Source: Struthio camelus
Lineage: Eukaryota > Chordata > Aves > Struthioniformes > Struthionidae
Assembly: GCF_040807025.1 (NCBI RefSeq)
Contig: NC_090952.1
Location: 23,123,068-23,187,067, forward strand
DNA: 64,000 nt
Direction of reading: 5' to 3'
Below, in pieces: positions 36,501-51,500 of this stretch (within the stretch, counting starts at the first letter, position 1; every line of letters starts with the position of its first letter). Below the pieces are notes generated by a model. It saw nothing but the letters and a program-made list of their open reading frames with translations. It did no database searches and was not told the DNA's origin. A program made the position numbers and the translations under genes.

Positions 36501-39500
36501 CCATGTGAGGGCACCCTCTTTTAATGTTAAGTCACTGGCAAAACCTTAAGCTTTCTGGCTGAAAATTTCCTGGGAAGTTTTAGAAGAGGATACTTAAGAC
36601 TCAGGGCAGAGAAAAACTTGGTGATTAAATAGTACAGTGAAATGAAGAGAAAATGACCACGAGCACAGAACATGTTCGACTCACTAGGGCTGCTCAGACA
36701 AAAAGGAATTTTGCTTTTCTTTGGATACGCAAAGATTTTTGCCAGGAGGTTGCTATGGTGACTTTTCAGCTATTCCAACCCTCTGTGTACTGTAATTACA
36801 TCTTCAAGTCTGTGAGCTGGGAATCTTTGATTCTTTGGATGAAGAATGTGGGTGGCTGACTTTTCAGGGTCTTTTTCAGCCAGCCATTTTTATTATAATG
36901 CAAACTAAAAAGATTCATGTGCTTGTGCCCTTTATAGCTGCTTACAGTTCCTATTAGACCTTCTGGCCTCATTGACCGTCATCCTCCCAAGACCTTCTTA
37001 AATGATTTTTAACTAAAAGGCTCCCATTTCAGAACGCTTTGGTCCTGCGTTATGCATCAGCTAAGGTTATTCAGAGGATGTTTAGCTCCCAGTTGGACTG
37101 AGTTTTCTTTATACCACTTTTATACCACTGGACATTTACATTTGGTTCCTAAATTAAAATCTGCATAATGATGGGAGAAGTATTTTCACATTTCCTCCTC
37201 TTCTGTTATTTACTTCAGCTGTCACTGATTGAATGCTGAAAGCACGGGGGCTGTGCAAATATTATCCGTATTGTCTAGTCAACCGACCTGCACAGTTATA
37301 CACAATTCCCCTGAGAAAATGCATCATTAAACAAGAGTTAAAGCATAAAATATATATCCCTTAAATCAGAAACATTCCGACCATTGTCATTCAGATAAAG
37401 ACAAGAAAATAGTAACGGAAAGGGGATTTGGTGTTAAGTTTCAACAAACAGTTGTTATTAATACTGTTTTTCTTCAGAACAGAAGCATCAGAAGAGCTTG
37501 TGTGGTCACATTACAAGGACCTAGAGAGCTCCGTGACCCCATACTCTCACTCACCCTCCACCTCCAGCTCAGAAGACTCCTTGCGCACCAGATATTTTGT
37601 TCTCTTCTGACACCAGTTCAGATCCTTCGCTGGGGAGCTGTTCCAGTCAATGCCTAATGAAATGAGAAGGGCCCAGCTCAGATGAGTCGGAGCTCAAGTT
37701 CCTCCCCCAACTTGCATGTATGCAGAGTCAACAGTCACTCCAAACCCAGACATCCTCCGCTCCGGGCATTCCCACAGGTCGGAGACCCTGACTCCAAGAG
37801 CTATGCCATACTCGGCAATGGTGATCGATTACCCGCAGGACTGAAACGGCTTAGCTGCAGGCAACGTTCATTCCCAGACCAAAGATCTCTCTCCCCAGGG
37901 CGATGGGAGTGCTCGTGTGTTTGAGGAAGTGGCTCAGCACCTTGCTGGATCGGGGCCTGTGCACAGAGCAGAGGCCTAATTGGAACTGACCTCTGAACAC
38001 TAACCTTCAAAGTGTTTGACGACTGCAGAAATACAGGCTATAAATAACATACTTGATCATAAACCATTATCCTTCAACTTCTATTGTAAAAGATCAGATT
38101 AGTTCACTAAATGAAGTGTGGGGCGGAGGCAGGAAAAGATTAGCAGTGTGTTAATCTTTCTCAAAAACCCTGAAGGATGTAAATATTACAAGTATTTTTT
38201 GGAGACAGTGAACAGCAATGCTGTACAAACTTTTAGGTTACAAATTGCTTTTAGCACAAAACAGATTTATTCATTCTTTTTTCATTTCAATGCTATGAGA
38301 AAATCTTTTTGGCTAAGAGTTTTTGAATTCTGTAGTACCTATTTTAGAGATCTGGGTAAAATTCTTGTGAAGTTCTAGGAATTTAAGAAATACAACTTTA
38401 AGAATACATCTAAACCTTCAGATTTATTTGGGTCATTTGTTACAGGCTGATTTTAGGATGACATACTTTTTTGATACTGTCAAATAACCTAAGCATCTAT
38501 TTTTAGAAGGAAAATTTCACATTTTCTACATTCATTCTTAATTTTTTTTAAATTACACTTTTTAAATCCAAAATTGGAATGAACGTTTTTGAGGGACCCA
38601 AACAAATTTGTTATGATTTGTATTTTCCTTTTTTTTTCCCCTTGGTTATGTTTCAGCACCAGAAGTAGAGGAATTTTTAATAAAATAAGAATCCTGTCCT
38701 GGACTAGTTGCTAATGGCCCCTGAAAGAAACTAGCTATCAGCAAACATCCTGCACCGCGTTTACTGCAGATTTCTGTGTCATCACCTCGCATTGCCTTTC
38801 TACATGGCAGAAGCACTGGGTCAGCTTCCAGAACACGATGTTCAACAGAGTCACTGCCGCTTTCTTTTTACACAGCGCTGCTGTTTCGGCATGGTTCCTT
38901 GGGCATGGGCTTCTACGTGTGTGTCTGTGCGTCCCTCCCCGGGTAAAATCTGCCCCTCTTGGTTATTCACTTGCATTCGGCTAAGATGCTGCTATCGCTC
39001 TACTCACCCGATATAGTGGCTGGAGCACTGGATCCAGCATGCAGCTGCCTGGACATACTGCCTCTGTAACCACACAAGAGCATTATCTGTTCACATGCCC
39101 TGGGAAAACCTTAATTTCGTCCTCTATGGCTACAAAAGCATAGCTGCAGAAAGTGCACCTGGACTTCTCTTTTACAACAATCAGGACCAGATTCTTGATC
39201 TTGCTCCATCTCTGAAATCCTCATAGATCCCCAGCATGTGGGATCTCCGGCTGGTGTCGAGGCAGCAAACTCGGGGCTATTCCTCTCCCTCAGTCCAAAC
39301 GTGTTTCCAGAGGGTTGTGCCAGGGGCATGGCCATGGCACCCTGCATCTAGTGGAAGATTCCCCATGGCTCCCTGTCAGCTGGAGTGGTCCAGCCCTGGC
39401 CTTTTGCCTCTCATAAACAGTGCATTAGCCCTAAGGATCAAGCCTCACCAGCAGTTCTCTCCCGCAAACTAAACAGACAACCTTGTACGCAACCCATGAG

Positions 39501-42500
39501 TCTCTCAAAACTGCAGTGCCTAACAGGAGTTTGTCGTTCATTGATCCAATCCACTGCTACTGCTATTGCAACCACATCACATAATCTCTTAATTGCTGGG
39601 ACAGAAAATGCTACTTCCGTGCAACTCGCCTACATTCCACTCCCTGCCTTAATGGCCCCAGAGTGACTGCCGCATGGAGGCTTACATGAATTACAATGTC
39701 AATCTCATAACTGATTTTATTAGTAGCGTCTCTTCATGGTTCCTGGAATTACGGATTATGAAAATTGCCTTGAAAGTAATTTGCTGTTATGAGACTTTGG
39801 AACAAGACCTTTATGGCTTGAGTGGTTAATATGGTATTAGACTCACCTCGAGGGACATTTAAGTAATGAAAGGGAAAGAGAAAGAAAGCTGAGGTGGCTA
39901 TGAGCGGCTGTGGTAGGAGTTAAAAAGCCTTGGCGATGGAGCTGTAGCAAGACTTGGGTGAAATGAAAAATCACATTCTCAAACGACCTCTTTAAACCTG
40001 GCTTGTCTCCATAGTGCAGTGCCATTAAAGGCAACTGGTTTGTTCTGAAAGAGTCAGCTCAGATGCTTCGCATAGGAATTCACCACACCTCTTGCTGGTG
40101 CACAAAACATTAAAAATCCCAAGCCTATCCAAAGACTCATGTGAGTCCCTAATAGGACACATCTGCTGTGATCAAATCCCACCACCCTTTTCTCAGCAGT
40201 GTGCACCACCACGAAGTGCTCAATCGCATTAAGCTGCCCTTGATGCAGCCAGCTTTGCTTTGGCTACTTTCCCTGCTGTCCCAGTAAAAGGAGGTGCTTG
40301 TAGACACACATGCACAGATTAGTCTTGGGAGCGGATCGAAGGGAACAGGGCTTTTTTTTTAATAAGGTATTCGGGCCACGTGGGAGGAAATATTGCTTGT
40401 GGAATTTCATTTGTGTGTTATTCTGAGCAACTTCATATCTTTCCTTTGTCAAAGCTGTAACCATGTTACAGCTAGGACAAGGCACGCCAGGCTGTAATTA
40501 CACTGGGTGAAATCTTGACTCTAGTAAACAAGTGACAAACATCCACTGACTTCATTGGAGACCCGGGTTACTCACCACATAGAGGTGAACCCTGGCAGAC
40601 TGAGGCGTGCACATGTTTATGAATTATGGGCTGACTTGGGACCGCTGGATGTCACTGTTGCCCCATGCAAGTTTTGCTGATGGGCACACAGCAGATGGCT
40701 CTTGCAAAGAAAATGCTGGCATTGAAGGAAGAGTAAATGCAGCATAAAAAGGAAAAGCAAGCTGCTTATTTTTCACAAGTGGTATTTAAAAGAAAGAACA
40801 GAACTGCAAGAAACAGGGAGTGAATTTTGCTTACAGCTCATCGCTGCCCACTGAGAGTGACGTAAGCTCACTTCCTCGGGGCTTATGGCGGTGTGAGATC
40901 AGAGCCCAGCCACACACTTACGTACTGCCCTGTCGAACGTAATGTGCCAAGCTGACACGCGCTGGAGAGAGACATGGATTGCATCCCTGTTAGCGGCGCA
41001 TTAGCGCTTCGTGTATGAACCCGAGAGACAGAAAAAGCTGTTAAGCATGGCTCACAGCGCACTGTAATCCATCTGCAGAGCAGGAGAGCCGATCAACCCA
41101 TTTGGTCCCCGCAGCATCACTACAGCCCTCCTCATCTCCTCCACTGGGTTCAGCCCATTTTTAAACATGCTCCTCTCCAGGTCCTCCTGGGCACGTGTAT
41201 GTTACAGCAACAAGAACAGAAAAATACCCACAACAAGAGTGACTCTCTTCCAGTGGCTAATAATTTCCACTGCCATTCTTCTGAAGCTGGAAACACCTTC
41301 TAGAAGAAGAGCAACAACCGTTGACGTAAGCTGGCCTCAGAAATTTCTTTCTTAAAGTTATCTCTGGAATCATTTGTACCAACGAGACAGAGTCCTTTTT
41401 GGCATGAGACCACAAAAATTACAAATCAGAAATTCAGCCAAGTGTCTTTCACATTTGCCGATTTACACTTTAAGTCCCCCCTTCCCTAGTAAAATCTTAG
41501 TTATATCCTTGTAAATATGATGGAATAACGGTTCTCATCTGAACACAACCATCCAGACAGGAGTTCAGGAAGACAGGGACCTCTGTAACACCCCGTAAAG
41601 GGAGCTTCCTCCAAGTTACTGAGGTCTGATTCTTCTCTTTGGCTTCTTCATTCTTAACGGTTGTGGTTTCAGTAAAAAGATCCTCTGTTCTGAATTTCCA
41701 GTCATGCATTGGACCGCTCTTTGCCAATTCCTCCCCACCTGCAACCAGGCCTTCCCTCCTGCCCTTTTCTTTCAGTCTAGCCAATGAATTATTTAGAAGG
41801 GCATTTTTGGTCAGTGACATTTCCAAACAGGGCTCATGCTGGAATCCTTAAATTCTCCCACATTTGCAGCCTTCCTCAGTGCATGCAAACAGAGGAAAAT
41901 CCCAGTCACAAGTTTCCTGGTACATATATCTACATTTAGAAGAGTTTACCTATGGTTTTGCTAATCTTGTTATTTCCAAGTAGCCTGGAAACTGTATGTT
42001 CATAACTGGAGGACTTCTACGTGGTTATGATGATGCTGGTCAAAAATAGGAAAGCGCCAGTTACTCTGAGAGCCACTAAAATTGGACAGTTCAGTAGTCA
42101 CAGTGGGCTAAACATTTCAGAGAGTCAGCTGGAGCCAGGAACAGACAGAAGCGATAGAAAGAAATCTTGTTCCGCAACAGTCCGGTGGACACCTGACTGC
42201 AGCTCTGGAAGAGAGAGCACATCACGGCTAACACTAAAAGTCTCTGACCAGTGGTAGGGTTTCCTCAGTAGCCGTTATTTCCAGCTGGGAAGTTAGGACT
42301 GCCTGAAGTATGTGAACTATTCTGCTAGGAAAATACAGATGACACGGAAACTCAAATAGACAAGTGCCATAGCCAAGATTTTTTCCAAAGCCTGAATTCA
42401 GTGTGTCATATCATTGCTGCTTTTCTCATTCCTTTGGCGGAGGAATTTCTTAAAGCGATAATAACATTTTTCACTAGACATGACCAAAACCCTATAAAAG

Positions 42501-45500
42501 CTTTGGAGCTAAATTTAACATAGCGAGATACACTTCTTTTGTAAGCGGACATGAATTTCTCCTTCTAATTTAGCCCAGGTTGTATGGTTGGGGGCCCAAA
42601 ATGCAGGGACTTGTTATTAGCTAACAGCACACGACGCTTGTCACATCGGCTTTTGGTTTGCCCAGGACAGACAGGCAGACCAAGCAATACCCCTTCTCTA
42701 CAACAGGGAAGCAGTTGTGTAACTAACTCCAGCATCCATATTACCATTGCCTCCAGTTCTGCTGTCTAGATATATTTAAAGGTCTTTTTGATCCAGAAGC
42801 CATTTCTTATAGGCTACATTTTATTACTAATGTTATTTTATTACGAAGCACAGCCAGGAGTCTTTTTACTTAGTCTCTTGTTTGCCAAATAGAAATGTAT
42901 TTTAGTCATTAATTATGGGCGCTAGATGTGAGTGGGAGGATGAGCTTTTGTTTTCTCTCCCTTTCAGCTAGTTAACTGCTCGAACCTGGTGAGGAGAGGA
43001 GGAAAAGCAGTCATGTGGGGTAAAGCGCTCTGGAAACCCCGGTCAGGCTGGTAGGGGATGGAAATGTTGCTCTGTGGCCTGCCTTGAAGAAGCTGGTGGT
43101 TTCGGTGCAGCTCCCATACCGGGAGTTCATGTCACACGTACACAAACTCTCCCCGCAGACCTCAGGGACTCCCCCTTTCCGCTGCTGAGAAAATGGGTTG
43201 TGCCTTTCTTTTCCCACCAGAAGTCCCTCCAGGTTGGAGTGAAGGGAGATCTGCAAAGGGAGAAAAAATGGTGCCTTGTTACAGGACCAATGGAGAAGGC
43301 CAGAGGGGTCAGTTGTTCTTAACTGAGATCTCAACCCACCCTCACCGTCGTGCAGTGGAGAGGGGCACAGGGCTGTGGGCTCGTCAGCCCGAGGGCTTCC
43401 TTCCCCCGCACAACAGCCAGAGCACAGTGGCAACAGCACCCACATCACTGGGGTCTGCTGAGGGTCAAAGCAGGGTTCTCGCTGCGGCTGCAGACTCCTG
43501 TCCATGACTGTGGTTGACTGTCTTGTTTTATCTGTGCATGCACTTGGCAAACCTCAGGTGATTCAGTGGTTTGACCCAGACACGCTTATTCTGAGTGCAT
43601 CCTCATGGCAGCCGCACTTTGTTCAGAAAACCGTGGCTGGGAATTTTGTAAGCCATCCCTTTAACTCTTTTAATGCCTCTGTAAATAGGCAACTCTCTTT
43701 ACTTAGCAACTGCCTGACTCATTTCCTTTCCGAGCAATCCCCTGGGTTCGCTCTGCATTACTTCCTCCTCACATTTTCTACATCTTCTGATATTTTCCCT
43801 TTTTTAGCGGAGAGAGGCAGTTAAAAATAGCAACAGGACTGCAGTATGTGTCCATAAAATCAATACTACCACCTCAGAGATCTTCTCAAGCTCTTTCTCA
43901 GAATCACTCAATTTTCAGTTGTATGATTACTGTTAAGACTTGAGGCAAGAAAAAGGATGCATTTTAGTAGCTCCTAAATTTTTTTTCTTTATTAGCATGT
44001 AAACTTCTTCAGTATAAGTCAGGTAGATGTTTTCAAATATTTCTGAAGTAGTACTGATATTAACAAACTCACCAGAAGAGAAAAAACAGACTTTAGAGAC
44101 AAAGGCTTTACTGTCATCTATGTATTTTCACCAGATACCTAGAGGATATATATATCTTTAATGCAGTCTTCTGTACTAGTTCACATCAATTATCACCCAG
44201 AACTGTCCTAATGCAGAACTAATTTTGTGTTGTAAAGAGGTACTAAAGTTCAAATACATTAAAGCCAAAACCCCCATACCTGCTCAGTAGAACATGCGGT
44301 ACTGTGCCAATCCAGATCATTTCAACAAAATATTAGCCCTGGTTTTAGGTAAAGAGCTTAGGATTTACTAGCTGCAGTAGCATTGCTTGGGGAAAAAAAA
44401 AAAAGGCACTGAGAATTATCATTTATTTTTGTCATCATGATTATGTTCACCATTACCCAGAGATCCTGGCCTGTCAGCCGATGCGCAAGGTGCTGTACAC
44501 TCACATCACATATAGCCTCTGCCACACACAGCAGACGATCGTCTGCATTCCCAAAGGTGATCCTGTACCCATTTCAGGGCAAGGGCCTCGCTCAGGCTAT
44601 GCAGAATAAGGCTCAGATCTGAGACTTCACTGCAAGTCCAGTTAAATGTGCTTTCTGAAACCAGGAAACAGTCAGGTATTTCAAGGACAGCCATTGGTGC
44701 CAGCAGAATCCCCGGCTGCGCTGAGTCCCTGGGTCTCACCTACCCTCCCGTACTTGTAAGCAAGCGTCTCTTCCAGGAACGCCCCATACAGCCTGGCACT
44801 GCTCTGGGTAAAAGTGAGCCACAGCCCAAAAGGGCATCTAAGCCTCACAGATCCCAGAGATGTTTAAATTTAAATCATCTAGATTTGACTTCTGCTGAAT
44901 GGATTTATCTTTGCGAGGACCAAAGGAAGCCTGAAGAGCGTTATGCCTCCAGTGTTCAGGGAACCTGGGAGCCGGAGCCAGCTTTTAATTGTGTTCTCCC
45001 AGCTCATTTCTAATTCAATTTTGCTTTAAGATTTTTACATTAGAAGGGGTCATAATTGAATGGGAGGTGACTCTGCTTGAGTCGGAAGTGCCTGTGTTGA
45101 GCCGATTTATTATAGTTAATAATCAGAGCCTCACTGGGTTATTCCCATTAGGAAAAGAGACCGAAAACACAAGTCAGATGTTTATAACAACGTGCACATA
45201 GTCTTGTTTCCTTGAACACAGTAGAAAAAAATGAACCAGGTTTTCCCCTGTTCACTTTTTCCAAATAAGGGCCATTAGCAAGGCCTATCCCCAAGACAGT
45301 CGGTGCTGTTATTTCGTGAGCCCATTAGATGACGGCTTCTCTCACTGACACGCTGGCTTGCCTCAAGTCCTCTAGCCTTTACATTTGCAGGCACAAGCTT
45401 TGACATGCAGCCCATCGCTCTGGCTGGGAAACAGCCCACTGCTCTAGATAGGAAACCAAAGCGAAATATTGACTCTTAGCTGTCATTACAGAAATAGGTT

Positions 45501-48500
45501 GTAACTGCTTTTTCGATTCAGTTTCAAAGAGCAGCAGTAAGTGAATCATCAGCTTTAGCCAAGTCTGCAGTTGATGCACCTTCCATCACAATCATAATTC
45601 CTGAATTATTCTATTCTGCCACAGCTTGCTGGAGTGGAGATAAAACCAAATGCTACAAAGCATCCTTCTGTGCTGTGTCCTACATTTAGTCACTCCTCAC
45701 ATGCATGCATCTTATTTCACTTCTAGTGTCAAACCATGCAGTGTGTTCGTATGAACGGGATCTTAACGGGCTCTACTACCTCCAAGGTTTTTAAGGAAAA
45801 TTGTCCCATGAGAGCAGGATGAAATCTGAATGAGGAATACTGCTTTAAGCTTGTACCACTTCTCTGTGGAAGTGAGCTATTTGTCTTAAGCCAGTGAGCA
45901 GGCACGAGTAGTTCTCTCTTTATTTCTGCAGGTGGCTCCAAGCATTTAGTTCTGAGACATATTTGTTTTTTTAAAGCTATTTGGAATAACTAAAAGTTGC
46001 TCTCTGTGCTATTCTACCAGCCCTCTCCATATCATAAGCTATAGTCTAGAACAGCGCATAGGTAAAGCGATAGGGTTTGTTTTGATCCTAGTCCCTGGAC
46101 AGTGGCGGCAACATTAGCCACCGCTCACAGTGGTGATGCAACACTTCTTCCACTAGCATCTAAGGATCATCAATAACATTTTCAGGAGTTTCCTCTCCCT
46201 CACATGGGAACAGAAAATAGGCAAACTTGGCTAAAGACCCTAAAAAATACGTATTTTAAGGGCAAGCTGCAAATACATATTCTTTTAAATATTCCTTCTA
46301 GGGGAAATGAAGTTGCTCCTTCCATCCTGACCACAGCAGAGATCCTAGCTCAGCCAGTTCCTCCTGTGCACAGGAATTTCCTTCTTCTTGCAAGGGGTCT
46401 CATGTTGTGGGCCAGCAGACAGCCCCATTTCTCCCACTCTTCCTCCCTTCCCTAGTGTGAAGCCCACTATCTCATACTACTGAAGGCAATGGGAATTTTG
46501 TCTTTGATGCCAACAGAAGGAAGACTGGATCCCATCTCTGTTCTGTGCCACTCCCCCCTCCTATTTACAGGATTTCTGGTCATTTTACAACCTCATGTGC
46601 CTCATTTAATTTTACAAAATCTTAATATTTTCCCCGTTTCAAGATTCTTTTTCCTGGACCTTGTTCCTCTTCTCTGCTCCTGTGTGGTGTTCACCACGAG
46701 TACCCTCTGATGAACCCTGCAGCCTTGCATGGTTGGGATGTGTCAGCCAGCAGTTGGAAAAGTCTCACGGTGAAACCTATTCTGAATAGCTTTTCCATCT
46801 AGAGTGATGGGGATCAAAACTTCACACTGACATTAACCAAGGGGAGGAACTAAGGGGGAAGGAACGATGAAACTGCACGGTCTTCCCTCTTGGATAGCTA
46901 CCTAGGGAGTATAAGGCACACAAACACAGCCAGGGAAACCACATTATAGGGACATTCAGAGGTAAGACAGTCGTGCTGTGCTGCACAGAGCCTCTCATAG
47001 CTAAATACCGTGCTCAGCTGCACACCCTCAGTGTCTGCGCAGCACATGGCCTCTCTCCAGCTCCAAGACCCAAGTACCAGCCCCAGCTGGTCAGCACTTC
47101 CCCCATCAACTCTTGCTGTGGCAGGGGTCGTGGTGGGAGCTGGCGTGCCACCTCGAGGAGGTGTGAGGCATCGATAGCCCCAGGCAGGGGCAGGCTGTAC
47201 AGGAGCCAGCGGCAGGAGTATGAGATTACAGCTAAGCCAAGCTCAGGGCTTGCTGCGCGCAGGGAGGGGGTGTTGCTAGCCGGTCCCCTACCCCGTGCAG
47301 TCACACCGGTACCTTGCACCACTCGCCCAGCCTTGCCCCAGGCTGCTGTTGCAGGAAGCTATACCCTCAAGAAAACATTCCTCTTTGCAGCGTATGTTTT
47401 CTGGCGATTCAGTCTGGCTCACCGCAAGGACAGCAAAGCACTGGTACTTGCAGGAGAGATGCAGTGGGAACAGAGGGCCAGGCCGCTCTTTCCTTTTCAA
47501 GCGGAGGTCTGAGCCGGATGCGGCTGTGCTGCTCCATCACAGCTCTAGGCTAACCTACATGCCCACAGTAACTTGGTGAACCAGTGAGACCCAGGGCTAA
47601 AGTGGATCTTGGTCAAGAACTATAAACAAAATATCCTCATTCCTAACCACTTGCAGTCACTGCAACACTTCAGTGCCACAGTCACAATTCTCAAATTTCC
47701 AAATGGTAAATTCTCCCACAGTTAACTCCAGGGCTTTAAGTTTTCAAGGCTCAACTGAGGATTATCGGTCTTTGCCAGTTACCTTTTTGGGTGCTCCTTC
47801 ACACAGATGGCCTGACTCACTGCATTGTGTCAGACCCAGGATTACATTTCAGTGCAGCCTTTTCGAGCTGTTACTCTATCCCCAGGCTAACATATCTCCC
47901 ATACTCACGTGCAAAGGAGAGGGAGACAGCCTCGTGGCCTGGGCCCAAAAATGTTATGACTTATTAATTTAGCAACACATTTTATTCACCGCTGGCAGCA
48001 TTGGCTGAAGAGCAAAATAAGGAAGCAAGATTCAGCCCGGACGCCCATGTTTCAAAATAGAGGAAACAAACCCATCAACAGTAGTGCTGCACAGTCATGC
48101 TAAGAGCACCCATAAACCCCAGGGCTGGACACTGATGGAAATAAATGGAAATAGATTATGCTATATCTGTCCCATCCTCCTCCTGGTCCCTCTCCAGCAG
48201 AGCACTGTGCTGTCTGACTAGATTGTATAGACACTCACCACTGCAATATCTGAAAGCTGTTTGTACTATGCTTGACCACCTTAGCTGAGCTTTCCATGTA
48301 CTCAGAGTACATACAGCACCTTGGGTTTTCACAGTAAGTTTAGAATAAATGAAGATTTTCCTTGAATTTGTGGAAAGGGTTTGTGTGTTTGGAACATAAA
48401 GTCCTGGATTATTTCACTTATGTCGCATTTCTGGCCTACAGCTGAGTGTTCTGGTTTATATTGAAGCATGTAACTCATTACAATATGTAATAGAAAGACT

Positions 48501-51500
48501 GTAATACTTAGAAGGTAGACAGTGTTTTGTAAATTCAAAGCACTGTATAACCACTAACTAACTGAAGTGCACAGCATTGCTTTTAAGTAGATAAGGAATT
48601 GCCACTAAAAAGTAAATAGCAGACAACACTTCTTACCCTGAGGTCTGAACTACAGTAGCTATTTTTCCAGGTGTGGGATAGCAAAATAATTGAGTTTGCT
48701 CAGATGTCACTGCGCAGTAATAACTGGCAAATAGTATTTAAATAGTATTTAAATTGAAATTGTAAATGGAACCCCCCCCACCCCCATACATTGTTCCACC
48801 CACTCGCCAGCAAAAGTTGCACAGCCGAAGTGCTGCTATTGCAGTGTATGTCACAACTTCTTTTCACAGGAATCGAGCAGCCCTGATACTGGCTTGAGTC
48901 AGCAAAGTGCAGGCTGTCTGAAAATCATGCCGCCGGGAATCCCCTGAAAGCACACAACGCTCCAAACCTGGCAGGCTGCATGGGTTGTTCTCATGAAAAG
49001 AAGAATAGCCAGTAGGTCTGGTGGCGTGAAAGCACTACGCACTCAGATCTCAGACTGGGGCACTAGGCACTTCTTTCTTTTTCATTTCCTGTAGCAGAGC
49101 AAGCTTCAAAGGGCCTCTCTGTGAGTTGCCTGCTTTGATCCAGTGTTAAAAGGCCTTGAAACAGGGAATCTCATAGACCAAAGCAGGCGCTGCATCACCA
49201 CAGTAAGGCTAAGGAGAATCCTCAGACCTTTTCAAATTTCTCTCCGTTTTCCTTCTTCCCTGGTTAAACCATGCAACCTCAACAACATGCTTGCAGCAGG
49301 GTTTATTTGCATATGGGTATTATCACACTGTTCACAGTAATTTATACTAGGCCGCTTACCACAGAAGGATTTCAAACCACTTAGGGCTCACCACTGTTGA
49401 CTCGAGCCACAAATTTTCACACGTGAAAGCAGAAATCCTGGCAAATAAACTAGTAGAAACTCTATTAGCAACTCTATGACCTGCGCTAGCAGCAGTCATA
49501 CTGAAAGCCCTTACCTCCCAGAAAACAAGAGCCCTAGAGGTTTCTATTGGCAGGGTACAAGGGTTGGAGAGTACCAGAACTGAAGAGGTTGTTCTCAAAA
49601 GCTCACTAGAGCATGTGCTCGACCACTTTACTGAGGTTGTTTCATCAGTTGCTGGGTGTTCGGCTGGTCAGTGGCTGATGCCACCCATGACAGTGAGCGT
49701 ATGGAAGAGAACAACGGTGGGTGCTCTGGAGGGTTCTTCTGGAGTTGATGTCATTTATACCGTCACCTAGTATTGCCATGAAATACTTCTAAAGAATTTC
49801 CACGTGCTGTTCCTATGTCTCATTTATTTCAGAAAGATTTAAATGCCTTCCTGGTTTGGCACTTAAATTTCCAGAAGAAATAAATCTGGCTGTCCTTGGC
49901 AAAGATGTAAATAAGTGCAAAGCTAGAAGGTAACAGACTGGACAGAGTGGATTACTTGAGGGGCTCCAATTCTCCATGGTGGTGAAACCATTGCCTACAG
50001 CATTGGTTTACGCGTCGTGATGCCCTTACCTGTTATTTTGCGTTCACATGCCATGAAGAACTCAGCCAGTGCTCATTACAGACAGCTACGCTGCAGGCCT
50101 AATTGCAGAGTATGCCATTGATTATATTAGAGGAGGGTGTGATAACCGATTGCTTGTGCATGCAAAATATAATTGGCATATTTTCAGTGTGTGCGTGGTT
50201 TGTATCTCTCGCCTAGTAAACTCTAGCTACAGTAGACAGCTTCACAGATGCTACCCTCGCATGGTTCCATCAGAGACATCTTGTTGCCTGCCTGTTAAGA
50301 GCTGGTCATTTTATAATATTAATTTTGATTAAAGAATTTCCTTTTTGGTGAATGGACCACGTGTCCTCTCTCTGTGGTGGAAAGCCTACTTCAAGATTTG
50401 CAATTCTGTAGCAGCTCACGGCAGTATTTTGAAAACGTGCTCTGCTGGGAAAACTCTGCATTCACATTCCCCAGAGCACAGTGATTCCTAAGTCAAACAG
50501 CAAAGCACTCCTTGCTATTACTGCTTCGAAGCCTAAATGCTTTCTTTACATGTTAATCTTGAAGACTTCCCAAAACTGAAGTTAAAACCAGATGTGAAGC
50601 CAAAGGAATCATGGGATGGCTAATTCTGGGGGCAATTAGAAAATGCCTAAGGAGAAACATCTGGCCTTTCTCTTCCAGCTCCATAACTCCATTCAGACCC
50701 TTAAGTGAAGAGCTGTCCAAATGGGAAACCATGAAACCTGCTTATGACGGGTCCTAATGATTCGTTATGGCTGCCCCTGCAATGCAGTCCACAGTTTCAA
50801 GAACAAATGGCACTTCTGTGATTCTGTAACAATGAATTCTCCAAACAATCCTACCAGGCCAGGAAATCAGCCACAGATGGGTTCAAGCTTGTGTTTTAAC
50901 ACTCTCTTGGCTCCAAATCTAGCTGCTTACCACTCCTTCTAGAATCTGAGGTCCTGACTTCCTCAGTAGCACAGCTTTTGCTGGGCTACGGTATTGACTA
51001 ACTGCTGTATGATGGGTCCAAATCTGACTTTTGGGTTTAATTTTTTGGGTGGGGGGGGGGGGGGAACTATGTAAAAAGGGAGTTTTGTTTGTATAAAATA
51101 AGCATAGGTCTGATCAGAATTTGACCCTGCATCCCTCACTTTGTGTGCATGGATGTGTGGGTGCAGGGAGCCAGAGGAAATATGTGATAGAAGTTATAAA
51201 AGCTCCTAGATAATGCCTCTGAAGTATTTTTAAGCTATTGCACAAGTAGCAAAATATATAGAGACTTAAATTCGAACACAAGGGATCTATTTTACGTGGA
51301 GAAAAGAATACTTGTATGGAATACACTCACAAAGAAGCTTCTTTAGGCAAAACAAACAAGCATCAGAGTCATTTATATCCTTGCCCTCTTTTTATGCTGG
51401 AATACAGGAGCTTCACAGTGTTACAGTCTAAAACTGTGGAAGAGGCTTCCCTCTGTCCTTGCTGAGTTCATCTGCAGGGTGCCGCTTCAGCCTGCTCAGC

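Noticed and set aside
43011..43550. 179-codon minus-strand open frame
   Set aside because: No domain, no splice context and no conserved motif. The locally GC-rich sequence lowers stop-codon frequency.
46973..47512. 179-codon plus-strand open frame
   Set aside because: The composition reflects local GC-rich DNA. No recognisable family, start context or neighbouring exons.
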